Origin: CAIXPS01 sp034430115
GTDB taxonomy: Bacteria; Chloroflexota; Anaerolineae; J036; Brachytrichaceae
NCBI GenBank assembly: GCA_034430115.1
Contig: DAOUFG010000073.1
Location: forward strand, 1-27,085
Length of the DNA stretch: 27,085 nt
Direction: 5' to 3'
Shown here: positions 1-7,752 of the stretch, in pieces
Layout of the letters: every line of letters starts with the position of its first letter
Position numbering within the stretch: the first letter of the stretch is position 1
The notes under the pieces: model-generated
Seen by the model: only the letters and a program-made list of their open reading frames with translations
Database searches by the model: none
What the model was told of the DNA's origin: nothing
Made by a program: the position numbers and the translations under genes

Positions 1-720
1 CAGGCGAACCAGAAAACGATTTTGCGCGCGATCGACTTCGCCGCAGCCGAACATGCCGACATTTTGCTCACGCCCGAGGGTTCATTGAGTGGTTACACGC
101 CGCACTTTGACCAGCCCACTTTGGACGTTGCATTGCAAGCGGTCACCGATTATGCGCGCCGCGCCGGGGTCGGCCTGGCGCTTGGCACGTGCTATGTGGA
201 GCCCGCCGACGATCTGTGCTACGACCAGTTGCGTTTTTACGCGCCGAACGGCACTTACCTGGGCTTCCACACCAAGATCCTGACTTGCGGCACGCTCGCC
301 GACCCGCCGGAGGGCGAGATCAACGATTACGCCCAGGCCCCGCTGCACACCTTCTCGTTCGGCGGCATCACCGTGGGCGGGCTGGTGTGCAATGATATGT
401 GGGCCAACCCCGGCTGTACGCCCGTGCCGGACCCGCACCTGGCACAGATGCTCTCGCGGATGGGCGCGCGGGTGATCTTTCATTCGGTGAACGGCGGGCG
501 CGACGGCAGCGAACTCTCGAAGGTGGCGTGGTGGTATCACGAGTCGAACTTGCGCATGCGCGCGCTGGCCGGCAAGGTGTGGATCGTGACGGTGGACAGT
601 GCGGAGCCGGTGAACCTGCCCGCCTCTGCGCCGGGTGGCGTCATTACGCCGGGAGGCGAATGGGCTGCGCGCAGCGCCACGCAGGGCGAGAGCTTCTTTG
701 CGTATACGATCACGGAATAG
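1..720 (+). CDS. Carbon-nitrogen hydrolase (nitrilase superfamily), 5' partial
   Basis: The frame is open from the first base of the window (Gln-Ala-Asn-Gln...), so the true start lies upstream and only the first strand or so of the fold is missing. The Glu-Lys-Cys triad of the superfamily is visible: Glu in TPEGSLSGY (codon at 76-78), Lys in GFHTKIL and Cys in GGLVCNDMW. Members cleave amide or nitrile C-N bonds in the cytoplasm. The substrate (omega-amide, N-carbamoyl compound or other) cannot be read from the sequence. The gene ends in TAG, and a CACAGAG-type repeat begins about 10 bases later. Family assignment is firm; the specific activity is unknown. Confidence 0.88.
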   Translation, partial: QANQKTILRAIDFAAAEHADILLTPEGSLSGYTPHFDQPTLDVALQAVTDYARRAGVGLALGTCYVEPADDLCYDQLRFYAPNGTYLGFHTKILTCGTLADPPEGEINDYAQAPLHTFSFGGITVGGLVCNDMWANPGCTPVPDPHLAQMLSRMGARVIFHSVNGGRDGSELSKVAWWYHESNLRMRALAGKVWIVTVDSAEPVNLPASAPGGVITPGGEWAARSATQGESFFAYTITE

Positions 721-729
721 GATTAGGAT

Positions 730-771
730 TCACCACAGAGCCACAGAGAGCACGGAGATTTTCTTGGCTTA
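730..771. repeat. CACAGAG-type intergenic repeat
   Basis: A run of the form CACCACAGAG-CCACAGAGAG-CACGGAGATT begins 10 bases after the nitrilase stop. Near-identical modules occur at 797-830, 5636-5670, 8679-8700 (with an inverted copy at 8769-8790) and 9626-9655. None shows coding potential. Confidence 0.8.
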
Positions 772-796
772 GCCTCCCTGGACAATTCGATCCGAT

Positions 797-830
797 TCCA
801 CCGCAGAGACGCGGAGGACACAGGGATTGG
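797..830. repeat. CACAGAG-type intergenic repeat, second copy
   Basis: A diverged copy (CCACCGCAGAGACGCGGAGG, then ACACAGGG) lies about 25 bases after the first copy in direct orientation. The rest of the 721-898 gap holds no other feature I can support. Confidence 0.72.
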
Positions 831-898
831 AAGGATAGCAGGCGCATGACAGACTTTTCGCAGAAGTCTATCTCTATCACGCGCCATGCAGGTTTTAT

Positions 899-1492
899 AT
901 GCCAGATAAATTAATGCCGCGCGTCATCATCCTTGCCTGGATGATCGTCGGGTGCTTTGCCGGGGCGATGCTCTCGTTATTTGTCCGCCTGCCGGCCATC
1001 GTGGCATGGGAGGCGTTATCCTCTGCGCCAGCGCCAATTGCAGAACTGGTTACGGTGACGTTGCGCGGCGTCTACGCCAGGACAGGCGACGGGAACGTCA
1101 TTGGTTGCGAAGCAGATGTGTGCTGGAAAACGTACCCCAGTGACGCCGAATTGCCCGGCATCAATACGACCGTGCTGCGCAACGTCAAGCCCTGTGATCG
1201 ATTTAACGAAGCATTTGTGCTTTCTCCAAATACGCCGAAGCCGCTCGTCGATTGCATTCAAACCATGGTTACCTATACCGAAGCCAGCAGTGAAGGCTTC
1301 TACGTCCTGGATGCAGATCGTCGCGTATGGCGCTGGGCGTATATGCATACGCCCGGAGAAGGCATTCTCGTCTATGGCATTGGCGGTGGGTTGTTGCTGG
1401 CCGTCATCGGCATTGTCGATCAGAAGCGGCAAATGAAAAAGCCGCGCAGAGCCATGCACGGCCTAGGGATGCGCCGATTGCGCAGACGTTAA
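899..1492 (+). CDS. Unrecognised membrane protein with two helices and four external cysteines
   Basis: I do not recognise this 197-residue protein. It has a hydrophobic helix at about residues 8-30, a polar region to about 154, a second helix at about 155-173 and a strongly basic tail (KRQMKKPRR...RRLRRR). The tail predicts that both termini are cytoplasmic and that the middle domain is external. That domain holds four cysteines (70, 75, 99, 119), enough for two disulfides. The start is uncertain: ATG at 899 has no clear ribosome site and ATG at 914 is also possible. A repeat-filled spacer separates it from the nitrilase gene, so a shared transcript is not evident. Confidence 0.6.
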   Translation: MPDKLMPRVIILAWMIVGCFAGAMLSLFVRLPAIVAWEALSSAPAPIAELVTVTLRGVYARTGDGNVIGCEADVCWKTYPSDAELPGINTTVLRNVKPCDRFNEAFVLSPNTPKPLVDCIQTMVTYTEASSEGFYVLDADRRVWRWAYMHTPGEGILVYGIGGGLLLAVIGIVDQKRQMKKPRRAMHGLGMRRLRRR

Positions 1493-1535
1493 CCAGGGAG
1501 AACTGCCATATCTGAAACTTTTGTGTGAGAAATTT

Positions 1536-1838
1536 TCACTTGGGCCGCACGGGTGTGGCGGCATCCTGGCCCACTACGGTAGTCCAGGGGCGGACGTGCC
1601 ACTGCTTCACCACCCCGTTAAGGACGTAGGGGTCGGCCCTGGCAAAATCCTCTGCCACGGCGGGCGAATCACCCTGGAAGAGCAATATGCCGGTGTCGGC
1701 AGGGTTGGCCAGTGCGCCGCCCAATACCAGCTCGCCGCGTTCTACGGCTTGCCAGGCCCGCGTCAGGTGCTGATCGCGATAAGCGCCTCTTCGCTGTAGG
1801 TAGTCTTCGACATACTCATAGAACAAAAGGTAGTGCAT
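1536..1838 (-). CDS. YciI-like protein
   Basis: This 100-residue protein begins MHYLLFYEYVEDYL and carries the YciI/YCII-related pattern: a tyrosine-rich first strand, R..HL, GELVLGGAL, then FARADPYVLNGVV..W.VRPW. The family has a ferredoxin-like dimeric fold; its biochemical role is unknown in most cases. The frame extends 27 codons upstream, but those codons translate the end of the neighbouring gene region and repeat DNA, so the start at 1838 is preferred. It lies 43 bases downstream of tsaC in the same direction, and that spacer is entirely GATTGGAGATT-type repeat, whose purine-rich GGAG may serve as the ribosome site. Confidence 0.82.
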   Translation of the reverse strand: MHYLLFYEYVEDYLQRRGAYRDQHLTRAWQAVERGELVLGGALANPADTGILLFQGDSPAVAEDFARADPYVLNGVVKQWHVRPWTTVVGQDAATPVRPK

Positions 1839-1880
1839 CTTCTCGATCTCCAATCTCAATTCTCTAATCTCCGATCTCTT
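1839..1880 (-). repeat. GATTGGAGATT-type repeat filling the tsaC-yciI spacer
   Basis: On the minus strand the spacer reads as successive GATCGGAGATT, AGAGAATTGAG and ATTGGAGATCGAG units. It runs from the tsaC stop to the yciI start with no unique sequence. Confidence 0.7.
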
Positions 1881-1881
1881 C

Positions 1882-2958
1882 TTACTTCTTGGCCGTGCCA
1901 CGTTGCAGGCGGTCGGCAATGGCTTCGCCCAGACCGATGCGTTCCACCTGGCAAATCAAAATCACCTCGGCTCCATCGTCGTCCAATGCGCGCAGGCCCG
2001 CGTACAGGTTGCGCGCGATGTCCGCCAGCGTTTGCCCCAAAATGAATTGCGGGTCCAGCCCGGCACAGGCGGGCACGTCGCTGGTGCGGATGAGCAGCCC
2101 CACCCGCGTGCCGCGCGCTGCCAGCGCCTGCCGCTCGCGAAGCAGCGCCGCCAAATCCGGCACGATGCGCAACTCCGCCCGTGGCGCGTAGTGCTTGCTC
2201 AGCATCCCGGGGGAGTGCAGCGGAGCATCGGGGCCGGGGAGCCGGGGAGACGAGTCACTCTCGGGTCTCGAATCTCGAATCTCGAATCGCCCAAGAACTC
2301 GCTCGATCTCTTCGCGCGCCAGCCCGCCGGGGCGCAAGATCGCCGGCGTCTGAGAGGTCAGGTCCAGCACGGTCGATTCGACGCCGATGTGGGTGGGGCC
2401 GCCGTCCAGCACCACGTCGATGCGCCCGTCCAGGTCGTCCAGCACGTGTTGGGCGCTGGTGGGGCTGACGTGCCCAAAGCGGTTCGCGCTGGGCGCGGCA
2501 ATCGGCACGCCGCTTAGGCGGATCAGCGCCAGCGCCACGGGGTGATTCGGCATGCGCACGGCCACCGTGTCCAGCCCGGCTGAGACGTTGGCCGGGATGC
2601 GCGCGCCGCGCGGCAACACCAGCGTGAGCGGCCCGGGCCAGAAGGCGCGTGTGAGCGCGAGTGCTCGCTGTTGTTGTTCAGGCGCGAGCGCGCCGATGAT
2701 CTCTGCACGTTGAAGCGCTGCGGGGGCGTTTTGCATCTCGCCGGGCCCAGGCGCGCAATGTACAATGAGGGGGTCATTCAACGCGCGCTGCTTGGCGATG
2801 TATATCTTCGCCACGGCTGCAGCGTCCGTGGCATTAGCGCCCAGACCATATACCGTCTCGGTGGGGAATGCGACGGTGCCCCCGGCGCGAATGACGCCGG
2901 CGGCGATCTCGATAGCGTCGGAGGCGCTATCCAACTGATATAGACGTGTGGAACTCAT
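1882..2958 (-). CDS. tsaC: L-threonylcarbamoyladenylate synthase, two-domain Sua5/YwlC type
   Basis: The enzyme makes threonylcarbamoyl-AMP from threonine, bicarbonate and ATP for t6A37 modification of ANN-decoding tRNAs. The YrdC domain (about residues 10-210) shows GGTVAFPTETVYGLGANA, a KQRALNDPLIVH element (usual form KxRxxxxPL), AFWPGPLTLVL and a PSANRFGHVSPT-type motif. The Sua5 C-terminal domain follows the SPGMLSKHYAP linker motif. At 358 residues it is slightly longer than usual. Two extra stretches are visible: one near residues 70-95, and an RFEIRDSRPESDSS segment before the linker that is translated from intergenic repeat DNA. A GAGGAAG ribosome site stands just before the ATG. Confidence 0.93.
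   Translation of the reverse strand: MSSTRLYQLDSASDAIEIAAGVIRAGGTVAFPTETVYGLGANATDAAAVAKIYIAKQRALNDPLIVHCAPGPGEMQNAPAALQRAEIIGALAPEQQQRALALTRAFWPGPLTLVLPRGARIPANVSAGLDTVAVRMPNHPVALALIRLSGVPIAAPSANRFGHVSPTSAQHVLDDLDGRIDVVLDGGPTHIGVESTVLDLTSQTPAILRPGGLAREEIERVLGRFEIRDSRPESDSSPRLPGPDAPLHSPGMLSKHYAPRAELRIVPDLAALLRERQALAARGTRVGLLIRTSDVPACAGLDPQFILGQTLADIARNLYAGLRALDDDGAEVILICQVERIGLGEAIADRLQRGTAKK
2261..2287 (-). repeat. GATTCGAGATT-type repeat translated within tsaC
   Basis: Three tandem TCTCGAAT units lie in frame in the interdomain linker of tsaC and encode F-E-I-R-D-S-R. The same motif otherwise occurs only between genes in this window (for example 17798-17850 and 23804-23908). Confidence 0.72.
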
Positions 2959-2974
2959 CTTCCTCGTTTCGGAT

Positions 2975-2980
2975 TACAAT
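2975..2980 (+). promoter_or_regulatory. Candidate -10 element of ftsK
   Basis: TACAAT lies 15 bases before the ftsK ATG, in the 37-base gap between the divergent tsaC and ftsK starts. No convincing -35 is seen. A start site about 7 bases downstream would give a very short leader, and ftsK has no clear ribosome site. Confidence 0.35.
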
Positions 2981-2995
2981 TAGAACATCTGTCCT

Positions 2996-5635
2996 ATGAA
3001 CTTCGATAAGAAGTCTGCTAGCAAACCTGCGCCAAAGCGCAAACCCAAACAACCGGCAGCGCGCCCATCACAGCCCGCTCAGCCATTGCTGACGGCCGAT
3101 CAATGGATCGACCTGTTCGGTTATTGTCTGATCGCGTTGGCAGCCGCAACCATTTTAAGCGTGCTGACGCCGAATCCTAGCCCATTCTTCAGTGGCTGGG
3201 TGAAAATTTTGCAGCAGACTTTCGGTTGGGGTATGGTCGTCGCGCCCGTGATCATGTTGCTGATCGGGGTGTATCTATTGCTGCGCCGCTTTGGAGATCG
3301 CTTTCCGCAAATTCCTGCCGGGCGCGTCGTGGGCATTACGCTGGCCTACCTGAACGCGCTGGCCACGTTGCAAGCGATCGGCCAGGCTTCGGTGACCGAT
3401 GCAAAGGCGTTGGTGGAGCAGGGCGGCGGTGGTGGATATGTCGGCAAAGGCATCCTGGATTTGCTCGTCGGCGCGGTGGGTAATGCCGGCGCGGTGATCG
3501 TGCTGCTGGTGCTGTGGGTGCTGGCCTTTATGCTCATCACGGGCCTCTCGGCGGCCCAGATTGTGGATGCTTTGCAGCGCAGCATCGCCGAACGCCGCGA
3601 GCGGCTGGCACTGGCCGCGCAGGAACAGGAGGAGGCCCAAGCACAGGGCGTGATCGTCCCACCCTATGACCACTCTCATTCGGGAGACGACCTGGTGATC
3701 AACGGCCTGAAGCCGCGCCGCGCTGCGCGCAAACCTGTGCCTGAGCCCGCTGATGAACCAGACGAGGATACCGACCTGCCGCCCGCGCGACCTATCACGC
3801 AACAGCGCCCGTTGCTCATCAACCAAAATGGGCACAAGCATACCGAGGCTGCCGCGTCGTTGCGCCCACCCGTGCAGACCGGCTCGCGTCGTTTGCCCCC
3901 GCCGCGCATCATCGGTGGGAATGAGCCGCTGCCGAACATGAATACGGCTGGTGCGGCGGCCGCCGCGCGCATGGCCCAGCCGCCCGCGGATGAGCCGGAT
4001 ATCACCTCGCGTTTCGAGACGCAGCGCCAGTGGGTGTTGCCTGCCGTCGATCAAATCCTGGACCCGGGCAATGACGCCGCCCTCAAAGAGGCGGACATCC
4101 GCAAGCGCGCCCAGTTGATCGAAGAGACGTTGAACGCGTTCGGCGTGCCGGGGCGGGTGGTGGAGGTGAACCGTGGGCCGACGATCACGCAGTTTGGCGT
4201 GGAACCGGGCTTCATCGAGATGAAGGGCGGCAAACAGGTGAAGGTGAAGGTTAGCCGCATCGCCGGGCTTGCCGATGACCTGGCGCTGGCGCTTTCAGCG
4301 CCGCGCATCCGCATCGAGGCCCCCGTGCCTGGGCGTGCCATCGTGGGCATCGAAGTGCCCAATGGCGAGACCTCGCTAGTTTCACTTCGCGACGTGATGG
4401 AGTCCGACGAATTTGGCGCGCTCATCAAAAAGACCCCGCTGCGGTTGGGGTTGGGCCAGGACGTGAGCGGACATCCGGTGGTGGCTGATATGACGACCAT
4501 GCCGCACCTGCTCATCGCCGGGACCACCGGCTCGGGCAAGAGCGTGTGCGTCAATGCCATCATCGCGGCGCTGTTGTGCTACAACTCGCCTGAGGATTTG
4601 CGCCTCTTGATGGTGGACCCCAAGCGCGTGGAGTTGACCGGCTATAACGGCATCCCGCACCTGATCTCGCCGGTGGTGGTGGACCTGGAAAAGGTGACCG
4701 GCGTGCTGATCTGGGTGACGCGCGAGATGGAGAACCGCTATCGCACCTTCGCCAAGCATGGGGCGCGCAACATCGTGGACTTCAATCGCAAGGTGACGGA
4801 GTTCACCGGCCCGGCTCGCCCCAACGATCTGAAGAAGTTGCCCTATATCGTGGTGGTGATCGACGAGTTGGCCGACCTGATGATGCTCGCGCCGGATGAG
4901 ACGGAAAAGACGATTTGCCGCCTGGCCCAGATGGCGCGCGCGACCGGCATTCACCTGATCATCGCGACCCAGCGCCCCAGCGTGGACGTGGTGACGGGGC
5001 TCATTAAGGCGAACTTCCCGGCGCGCATCGCGTTCACCGTGGCAACCAGCGTAGATTCGCGCGTAATCCTGGACACGCCCGGCGCGGAAAAGTTGCTCGG
5101 GCGCGGAGACATGTTGGTGGTGACGCCCGAACAGCCTTTGCCGGTGCGCTCGCAAGGCTGCTTTGTGTCGGATAAGGAGATCAATCGCATCGTGCGGCAC
5201 TGGCGCGCGCAGGTGGGTGGCGACCCTTCGACAGGCTCCGGACCCTGGCATGACCCGATTACGGCGAGCATGACGGCCCCCTCCATCCCCATGACGGGGA
5301 CGTTGAACGGTGAAGTACACGCTGTCCCAACGGGTGAAGCGAATGGTGCCGGCGGCCCGCTCACGTGGGACGAAGCGCGTGCGCTGACGGGCGCTGCCGA
5401 GGTTGACTCGAACGGCAACAAGGACGACAAGCTCTACCAGGACGCGGTGGCGACGGTGCGCTTGCAGGGCAAGGCGTCCATCTCGCTCTTGCAACGCCGG
5501 TTGCGCATCGGCTATACGCGCGCGGCCAGGCTGATCGAGCAAATGGAAGAACGCGGCGTGGTGGGGCCGAACGTGGCCGGCTCACAATTCCGCGAAGTGC
5601 TGAAGATGACGGACGACTCGAATCAAGAGGAGTAG
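2996..5635 (+). CDS. ftsK: DNA translocase FtsK/SpoIIIE
   Basis: This 879-residue protein is a septum-located ATP-driven pump that moves chromosome ends out of the division plane. Order of parts: basic N-terminus; four membrane helices (about 38-58, 79-98, 110-128, 163-186); a Pro/Ala-rich linker to about 345; alpha/beta translocase core with Walker A GTTGSGKS at 509-516 and Walker B VVVIDELADL with Asp623; and a C-terminal gamma winged helix (LYQDAVATVRLQGKASISLLQ...RAARLIEQMEERGVVG), the DNA-orientation domain. Between core and gamma lies a variable segment containing DPSTGSGP, encoded by a dispersed repeat. It is divergent from tsaC. A CACAGAG-type repeat begins directly after the stop. 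Confidence 0.96.
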   Translation: MNFDKKSASKPAPKRKPKQPAARPSQPAQPLLTADQWIDLFGYCLIALAAATILSVLTPNPSPFFSGWVKILQQTFGWGMVVAPVIMLLIGVYLLLRRFGDRFPQIPAGRVVGITLAYLNALATLQAIGQASVTDAKALVEQGGGGGYVGKGILDLLVGAVGNAGAVIVLLVLWVLAFMLITGLSAAQIVDALQRSIAERRERLALAAQEQEEAQAQGVIVPPYDHSHSGDDLVINGLKPRRAARKPVPEPADEPDEDTDLPPARPITQQRPLLINQNGHKHTEAAASLRPPVQTGSRRLPPPRIIGGNEPLPNMNTAGAAAAARMAQPPADEPDITSRFETQRQWVLPAVDQILDPGNDAALKEADIRKRAQLIEETLNAFGVPGRVVEVNRGPTITQFGVEPGFIEMKGGKQVKVKVSRIAGLADDLALALSAPRIRIEAPVPGRAIVGIEVPNGETSLVSLRDVMESDEFGALIKKTPLRLGLGQDVSGHPVVADMTTMPHLLIAGTTGSGKSVCVNAIIAALLCYNSPEDLRLLMVDPKRVELTGYNGIPHLISPVVVDLEKVTGVLIWVTREMENRYRTFAKHGARNIVDFNRKVTEFTGPARPNDLKKLPYIVVVIDELADLMMLAPDETEKTICRLAQMARATGIHLIIATQRPSVDVVTGLIKANFPARIAFTVATSVDSRVILDTPGAEKLLGRGDMLVVTPEQPLPVRSQGCFVSDKEINRIVRHWRAQVGGDPSTGSGPWHDPITASMTAPSIPMTGTLNGEVHAVPTGEANGAGGPLTWDEARALTGAAEVDSNGNKDDKLYQDAVATVRLQGKASISLLQRRLRIGYTRAARLIEQMEERGVVGPNVAGSQFREVLKMTDDSNQEE
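5224..5248 (+). repeat. CTTCGACAGGCTC repeat inside ftsK
   Basis: CCCTTCGACAGGCTCCGG, then ACCCTGG, is a diverged copy of a palindrome-like repeat that is commonly intergenic. It is read in frame as D-P-S-T-G-S-G-P in the linker before the gamma domain. A second copy (on the opposite strand relative to its gene) ends rnz at 15685-15706. Confidence 0.68.
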
Positions 5636-5670
5636 TTCACCGCAGAGACGCAGCGCACGCAGAGATTTTG
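5636..5670. repeat. CACAGAG-type repeat after ftsK
   Basis: TTCACCGCAGAGACGCAGCG, then CACGCAGAGATTT, starts at the base after the ftsK TAG. The remaining bases to 5732 contain no recognisable terminator or promoter. Confidence 0.75.
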
Positions 5671-5732
5671 GTGTAAGGGCAATCCCTTGCGGTTGCCCCG
5701 TTACGTTTTTCACACATACCCTTGCCAGAGCA

Positions 5733-6491
5733 ATGCCGATGAAAAACAATCCCCGCTCAAAGAACATTCAGGCCGTTGTCGTCAATCACAATACCTCGGC
5801 GTACACGGAGTTACTGCTGCGCTCGATGTTCGCCAGGCATTCAGATGAACTGGATATTTCAGTCACGGTGTACGACAACGATTCTCAGGATGATCGAAGC
5901 AGTCTAGAATCCTTCGCCGCCGCCAGGAACATTCCAATTCTCCCATCGGGTTTCAGAAGCAAGACCAAGTGGAATTCGCACGGCGAGGTACTGAGCAGGT
6001 TTGCTCAGGAGCATCAGGAGAGCGCCTACCTTCTGTTTCTCGATACGGATATTTGCTTCCTGGAAGACGATACCCTGTTGGTGATGCTTCGAGAGTTACA
6101 GGCGGACGAGACGGCTTTCGGCATCTATCCCCGCATCAGTTCGAACGCGGAAAGCGAAATCCCAGAAGAATATTGGCCCCTGGTCTATCACTCGCGGCTT
6201 CATCCATGTTGCGCGCTGGTCAAGAATACAGACATATTTCAGCGGGTCGTAAGAGAAGTCGGTCTATCTTGCGTGCAGTATCTGTGGGCTCAAGGGGAGG
6301 AGTATTTTGATACGTTTCGGCTGATGACCCAGGTGATGAAGACCCACGGCTTACGGGCGATCCGTTCTGCGACGATGGTGCAGCATTTCTTTTCCGTGTC
6401 GTATGAATGGGAGCCACAGGAGGTCATGATCGGCAAGGCCCGACTTCGAGACAAGCTGCTCGAAGCATACCGAGAGCGAGAGCATGTGTGA
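5733..6491 (+). CDS. GT2-like glycosyltransferase
   Basis: The 252-residue product has the opening of a GT-A fold glycosyltransferase: IQAVVVNHNTSAYTELLLRS, then VTVYDNDSQDD and a metal-binding DTD at residues 104-106 (FLDTDICFL). These enzymes transfer sugar from a nucleotide donor to an acceptor, usually for surface glycans. The second half (HPCCALVKNTDIFQ..., MVQHFFSVSYEWEP) resembles short rhamnosyltransferase-like proteins, but I cannot name the donor. The start is at 5733 or at the next ATG (5739); neither has a strong ribosome site. Its base use looks less GC-rich than the neighbouring ftsK, so acquisition by transfer is possible but unmeasured. There are no other glycan genes beside it. 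Confidence 0.72.
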   Translation: MPMKNNPRSKNIQAVVVNHNTSAYTELLLRSMFARHSDELDISVTVYDNDSQDDRSSLESFAAARNIPILPSGFRSKTKWNSHGEVLSRFAQEHQESAYLLFLDTDICFLEDDTLLVMLRELQADETAFGIYPRISSNAESEIPEEYWPLVYHSRLHPCCALVKNTDIFQRVVREVGLSCVQYLWAQGEEYFDTFRLMTQVMKTHGLRAIRSATMVQHFFSVSYEWEPQEVMIGKARLRDKLLEAYREREHV

Positions 6492-6548
6492 TGCGTATCA
6501 TTGGTCATCCGTCCATCGTCTTTCGTCCACAATGTCCACGTTTTCCGC

Positions 6549-6575
6549 TTGATTTTTAGGCGGATATGCTATAAT
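6549..6575 (+). promoter_or_regulatory. Promoter of tRNA-Arg
   Basis: A perfect TATAAT (6570-6575) with an extended -10 TG one base before it (6567-6568) follows TTGATT at 6549-6554. The 15-base spacer is short, but the extended -10 compensates. The expected start, about 7 bases downstream, is just before the tRNA 5' end. Confidence 0.72.
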
Positions 6576-6586
6576 GCAGCCCAGTT

Positions 6587-6659
6587 GCCCCAATGGCGCA
6601 GTGGATAGCGCGTTTGGTTGCGGACCAAAAGGTCGGGAGTTCGAATCTCTCTTGGGGCA
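6587..6659 (+). tRNA. tRNA-Arg, anticodon GCG
   Basis: The sequence folds by hand into a complete cloverleaf. Acceptor GCCCCAA (6587-6593) pairs with TTGGGGC (6652-6658), 7 of 7. D stem GCGC pairs with GCGC. Anticodon stem TTTGG pairs with CCAAA around the loop TTGCGGA. The T arm is GGGAG-TTCGAAT-CTCTC with one G-T pair. Loop positions 34-36 are 6620-6622, GCG, reading CGC. Arginine identity elements agree: A20 in the D loop (AGTGGATA) and discriminator A73. CCA is not encoded. A GCG anticodon is unusual, since most bacteria read CGN with ACG edited to inosine. Confidence 0.93.
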
Positions 6660-6666
6660 TCAGGAT

Positions 6667-6699
6667 AAGGCAAAAGGCGCGCGGTCTTTTGCCTTTTTT
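6667..6699 (+). terminator. Rho-independent terminator after tRNA-Arg
   Basis: AAGGCAAAAG (6667-6676) pairs with CTTTTGCCTT (6686-6695) around a 9-base loop; the T run extends to 6699. Confidence 0.85.
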
Positions 6700-6759
6700 A
6701 TTTGCTAAAGACGGCGTCTCTTTCAGCGTAACCCCGCCGTTCATCCAATCGTTCATAGC

Positions 6760-7752
6760 ATGGCGAAACAAATCGAGGTCGATCACCTCTCTAAACACTA
6801 TCAGATCCATGAGAAAGAGCCCGGCCTGCGCGGCAGCTTGCGCTCGTTCATAGCCCGCAAATATCGCACCGTGAAAGCCGTGGACGACGTGTCGTTCTGC
6901 ATCGACAGGGGCGAAATGGTGGGCTTTTTGGGGCCCAATGGCGCCGGCAAGACGACCACGCTGAAGGTGCTTTCGGGGCTGCTGTATCCCACCAGCGGGC
7001 AGGCGAATGTGCTGGGGTTCACGCCGCACAAGCGCGAGACGGCCTACCTGAAGCAGTTCACCCTGGTGATGGGCCAGAAGCAGCAATTGCTTTGGGATTT
7101 GCCGGCGATGGAGACGTTCCTGGTGAACCAGGCGATTTACGAAATCCCCAAGCCGCAGTTTGAGGCCACCTTAAAGGAACTGGACGAATTGCTGGATCTC
7201 ACGCCGGTGATCAATAAACAGGTGCGCAAGCTTTCGCTGGGCGAGCGGATGAAGTGTGAGTTGACCGCTGCGCTGTTGCACCGGCCCAAGGTGCTCTTCT
7301 TGGACGAGCCGACCATCGGGCTGGACGTGACGATGCAGGCGCGCATCCGCGAGTTCGTGGCCGAATATAACCATCGCTATGGCGCGACGGTGATCTTGAC
7401 CAGCCATTACATGGCCGACGTGACGGCGTTGTGCGAACGCATCATCGTGATCGATAGAGGCCGCATTTTCTACGACGGCAACTTTCGCGCGCTGATCGAG
7501 CGGGTAGCGCCCTATAAGATCATTAAACTGCAATTCGCGCAGCCTGTCTTGCGAACCGACCTGGCCGAGTTCGGCGAAGTGGAATCGTGCGAAGGGCTGA
7601 CGGCGGTGTTGCATGTGCCGCGCGCGCAGGCTACCGCATCCGCCGCGCGCCTGCTGGCGCAACTGAAGGTGGACGACGTGACGTTTGAAGACCCGCCGGT
7701 GGAAGACATCATCCGCGAAGTGTTTGCGGGAAATGTTGAGATGAACAATTGA
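6760..7752 (+). CDS. ABC-2 exporter ATP-binding subunit (COG4586-like)
   Basis: The 330-residue cytoplasmic ATPase powers the two permeases that follow. Visible motifs are Walker A GPNGAGKT (58-65), signature LSLGER (158-163), Walker B VLFLDEP (178-184) and the H-loop TSHYMAD. The extra N-terminal segment HEKEPGLRGSLRSFIARKYRTVKAV is typical of the COG4586 branch, whose members sit with COG4587 and COG3694 permeases. The substrate is not evident; drug, lipid or peptide export is possible. The ATG at 6760 has no good ribosome site. The stop codon TGA lies within a GATTGACGATT repeat, so the last codons (N-N) are probably repeat-derived. Confidence 0.92.
   Translation: MAKQIEVDHLSKHYQIHEKEPGLRGSLRSFIARKYRTVKAVDDVSFCIDRGEMVGFLGPNGAGKTTTLKVLSGLLYPTSGQANVLGFTPHKRETAYLKQFTLVMGQKQQLLWDLPAMETFLVNQAIYEIPKPQFEATLKELDELLDLTPVINKQVRKLSLGERMKCELTAALLHRPKVLFLDEPTIGLDVTMQARIREFVAEYNHRYGATVILTSHYMADVTALCERIIVIDRGRIFYDGNFRALIERVAPYKIIKLQFAQPVLRTDLAEFGEVESCEGLTAVLHVPRAQATASAARLLAQLKVDDVTFEDPPVEDIIREVFAGNVEMNN

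Noticed and set aside
730..830. CRISPR array
   Set aside because: The repeat units are degenerate, have no uniform spacers and recur singly between many genes; no cas gene is present.
4382..5542. Minus-strand open frame of 386 codons opposite ftsK
   Set aside because: Composition is Arg/His/Ala-rich with no motif, typical of an antisense shadow of a GC-rich gene.
6556..7086. Minus-strand open frame of 176 codons containing an ERFELPTFWSATKRAIHCAI-like stretch
   Set aside because: That stretch is the antisense translation of the tRNA-Arg gene and the rest is antisense to the ABC ATPase.
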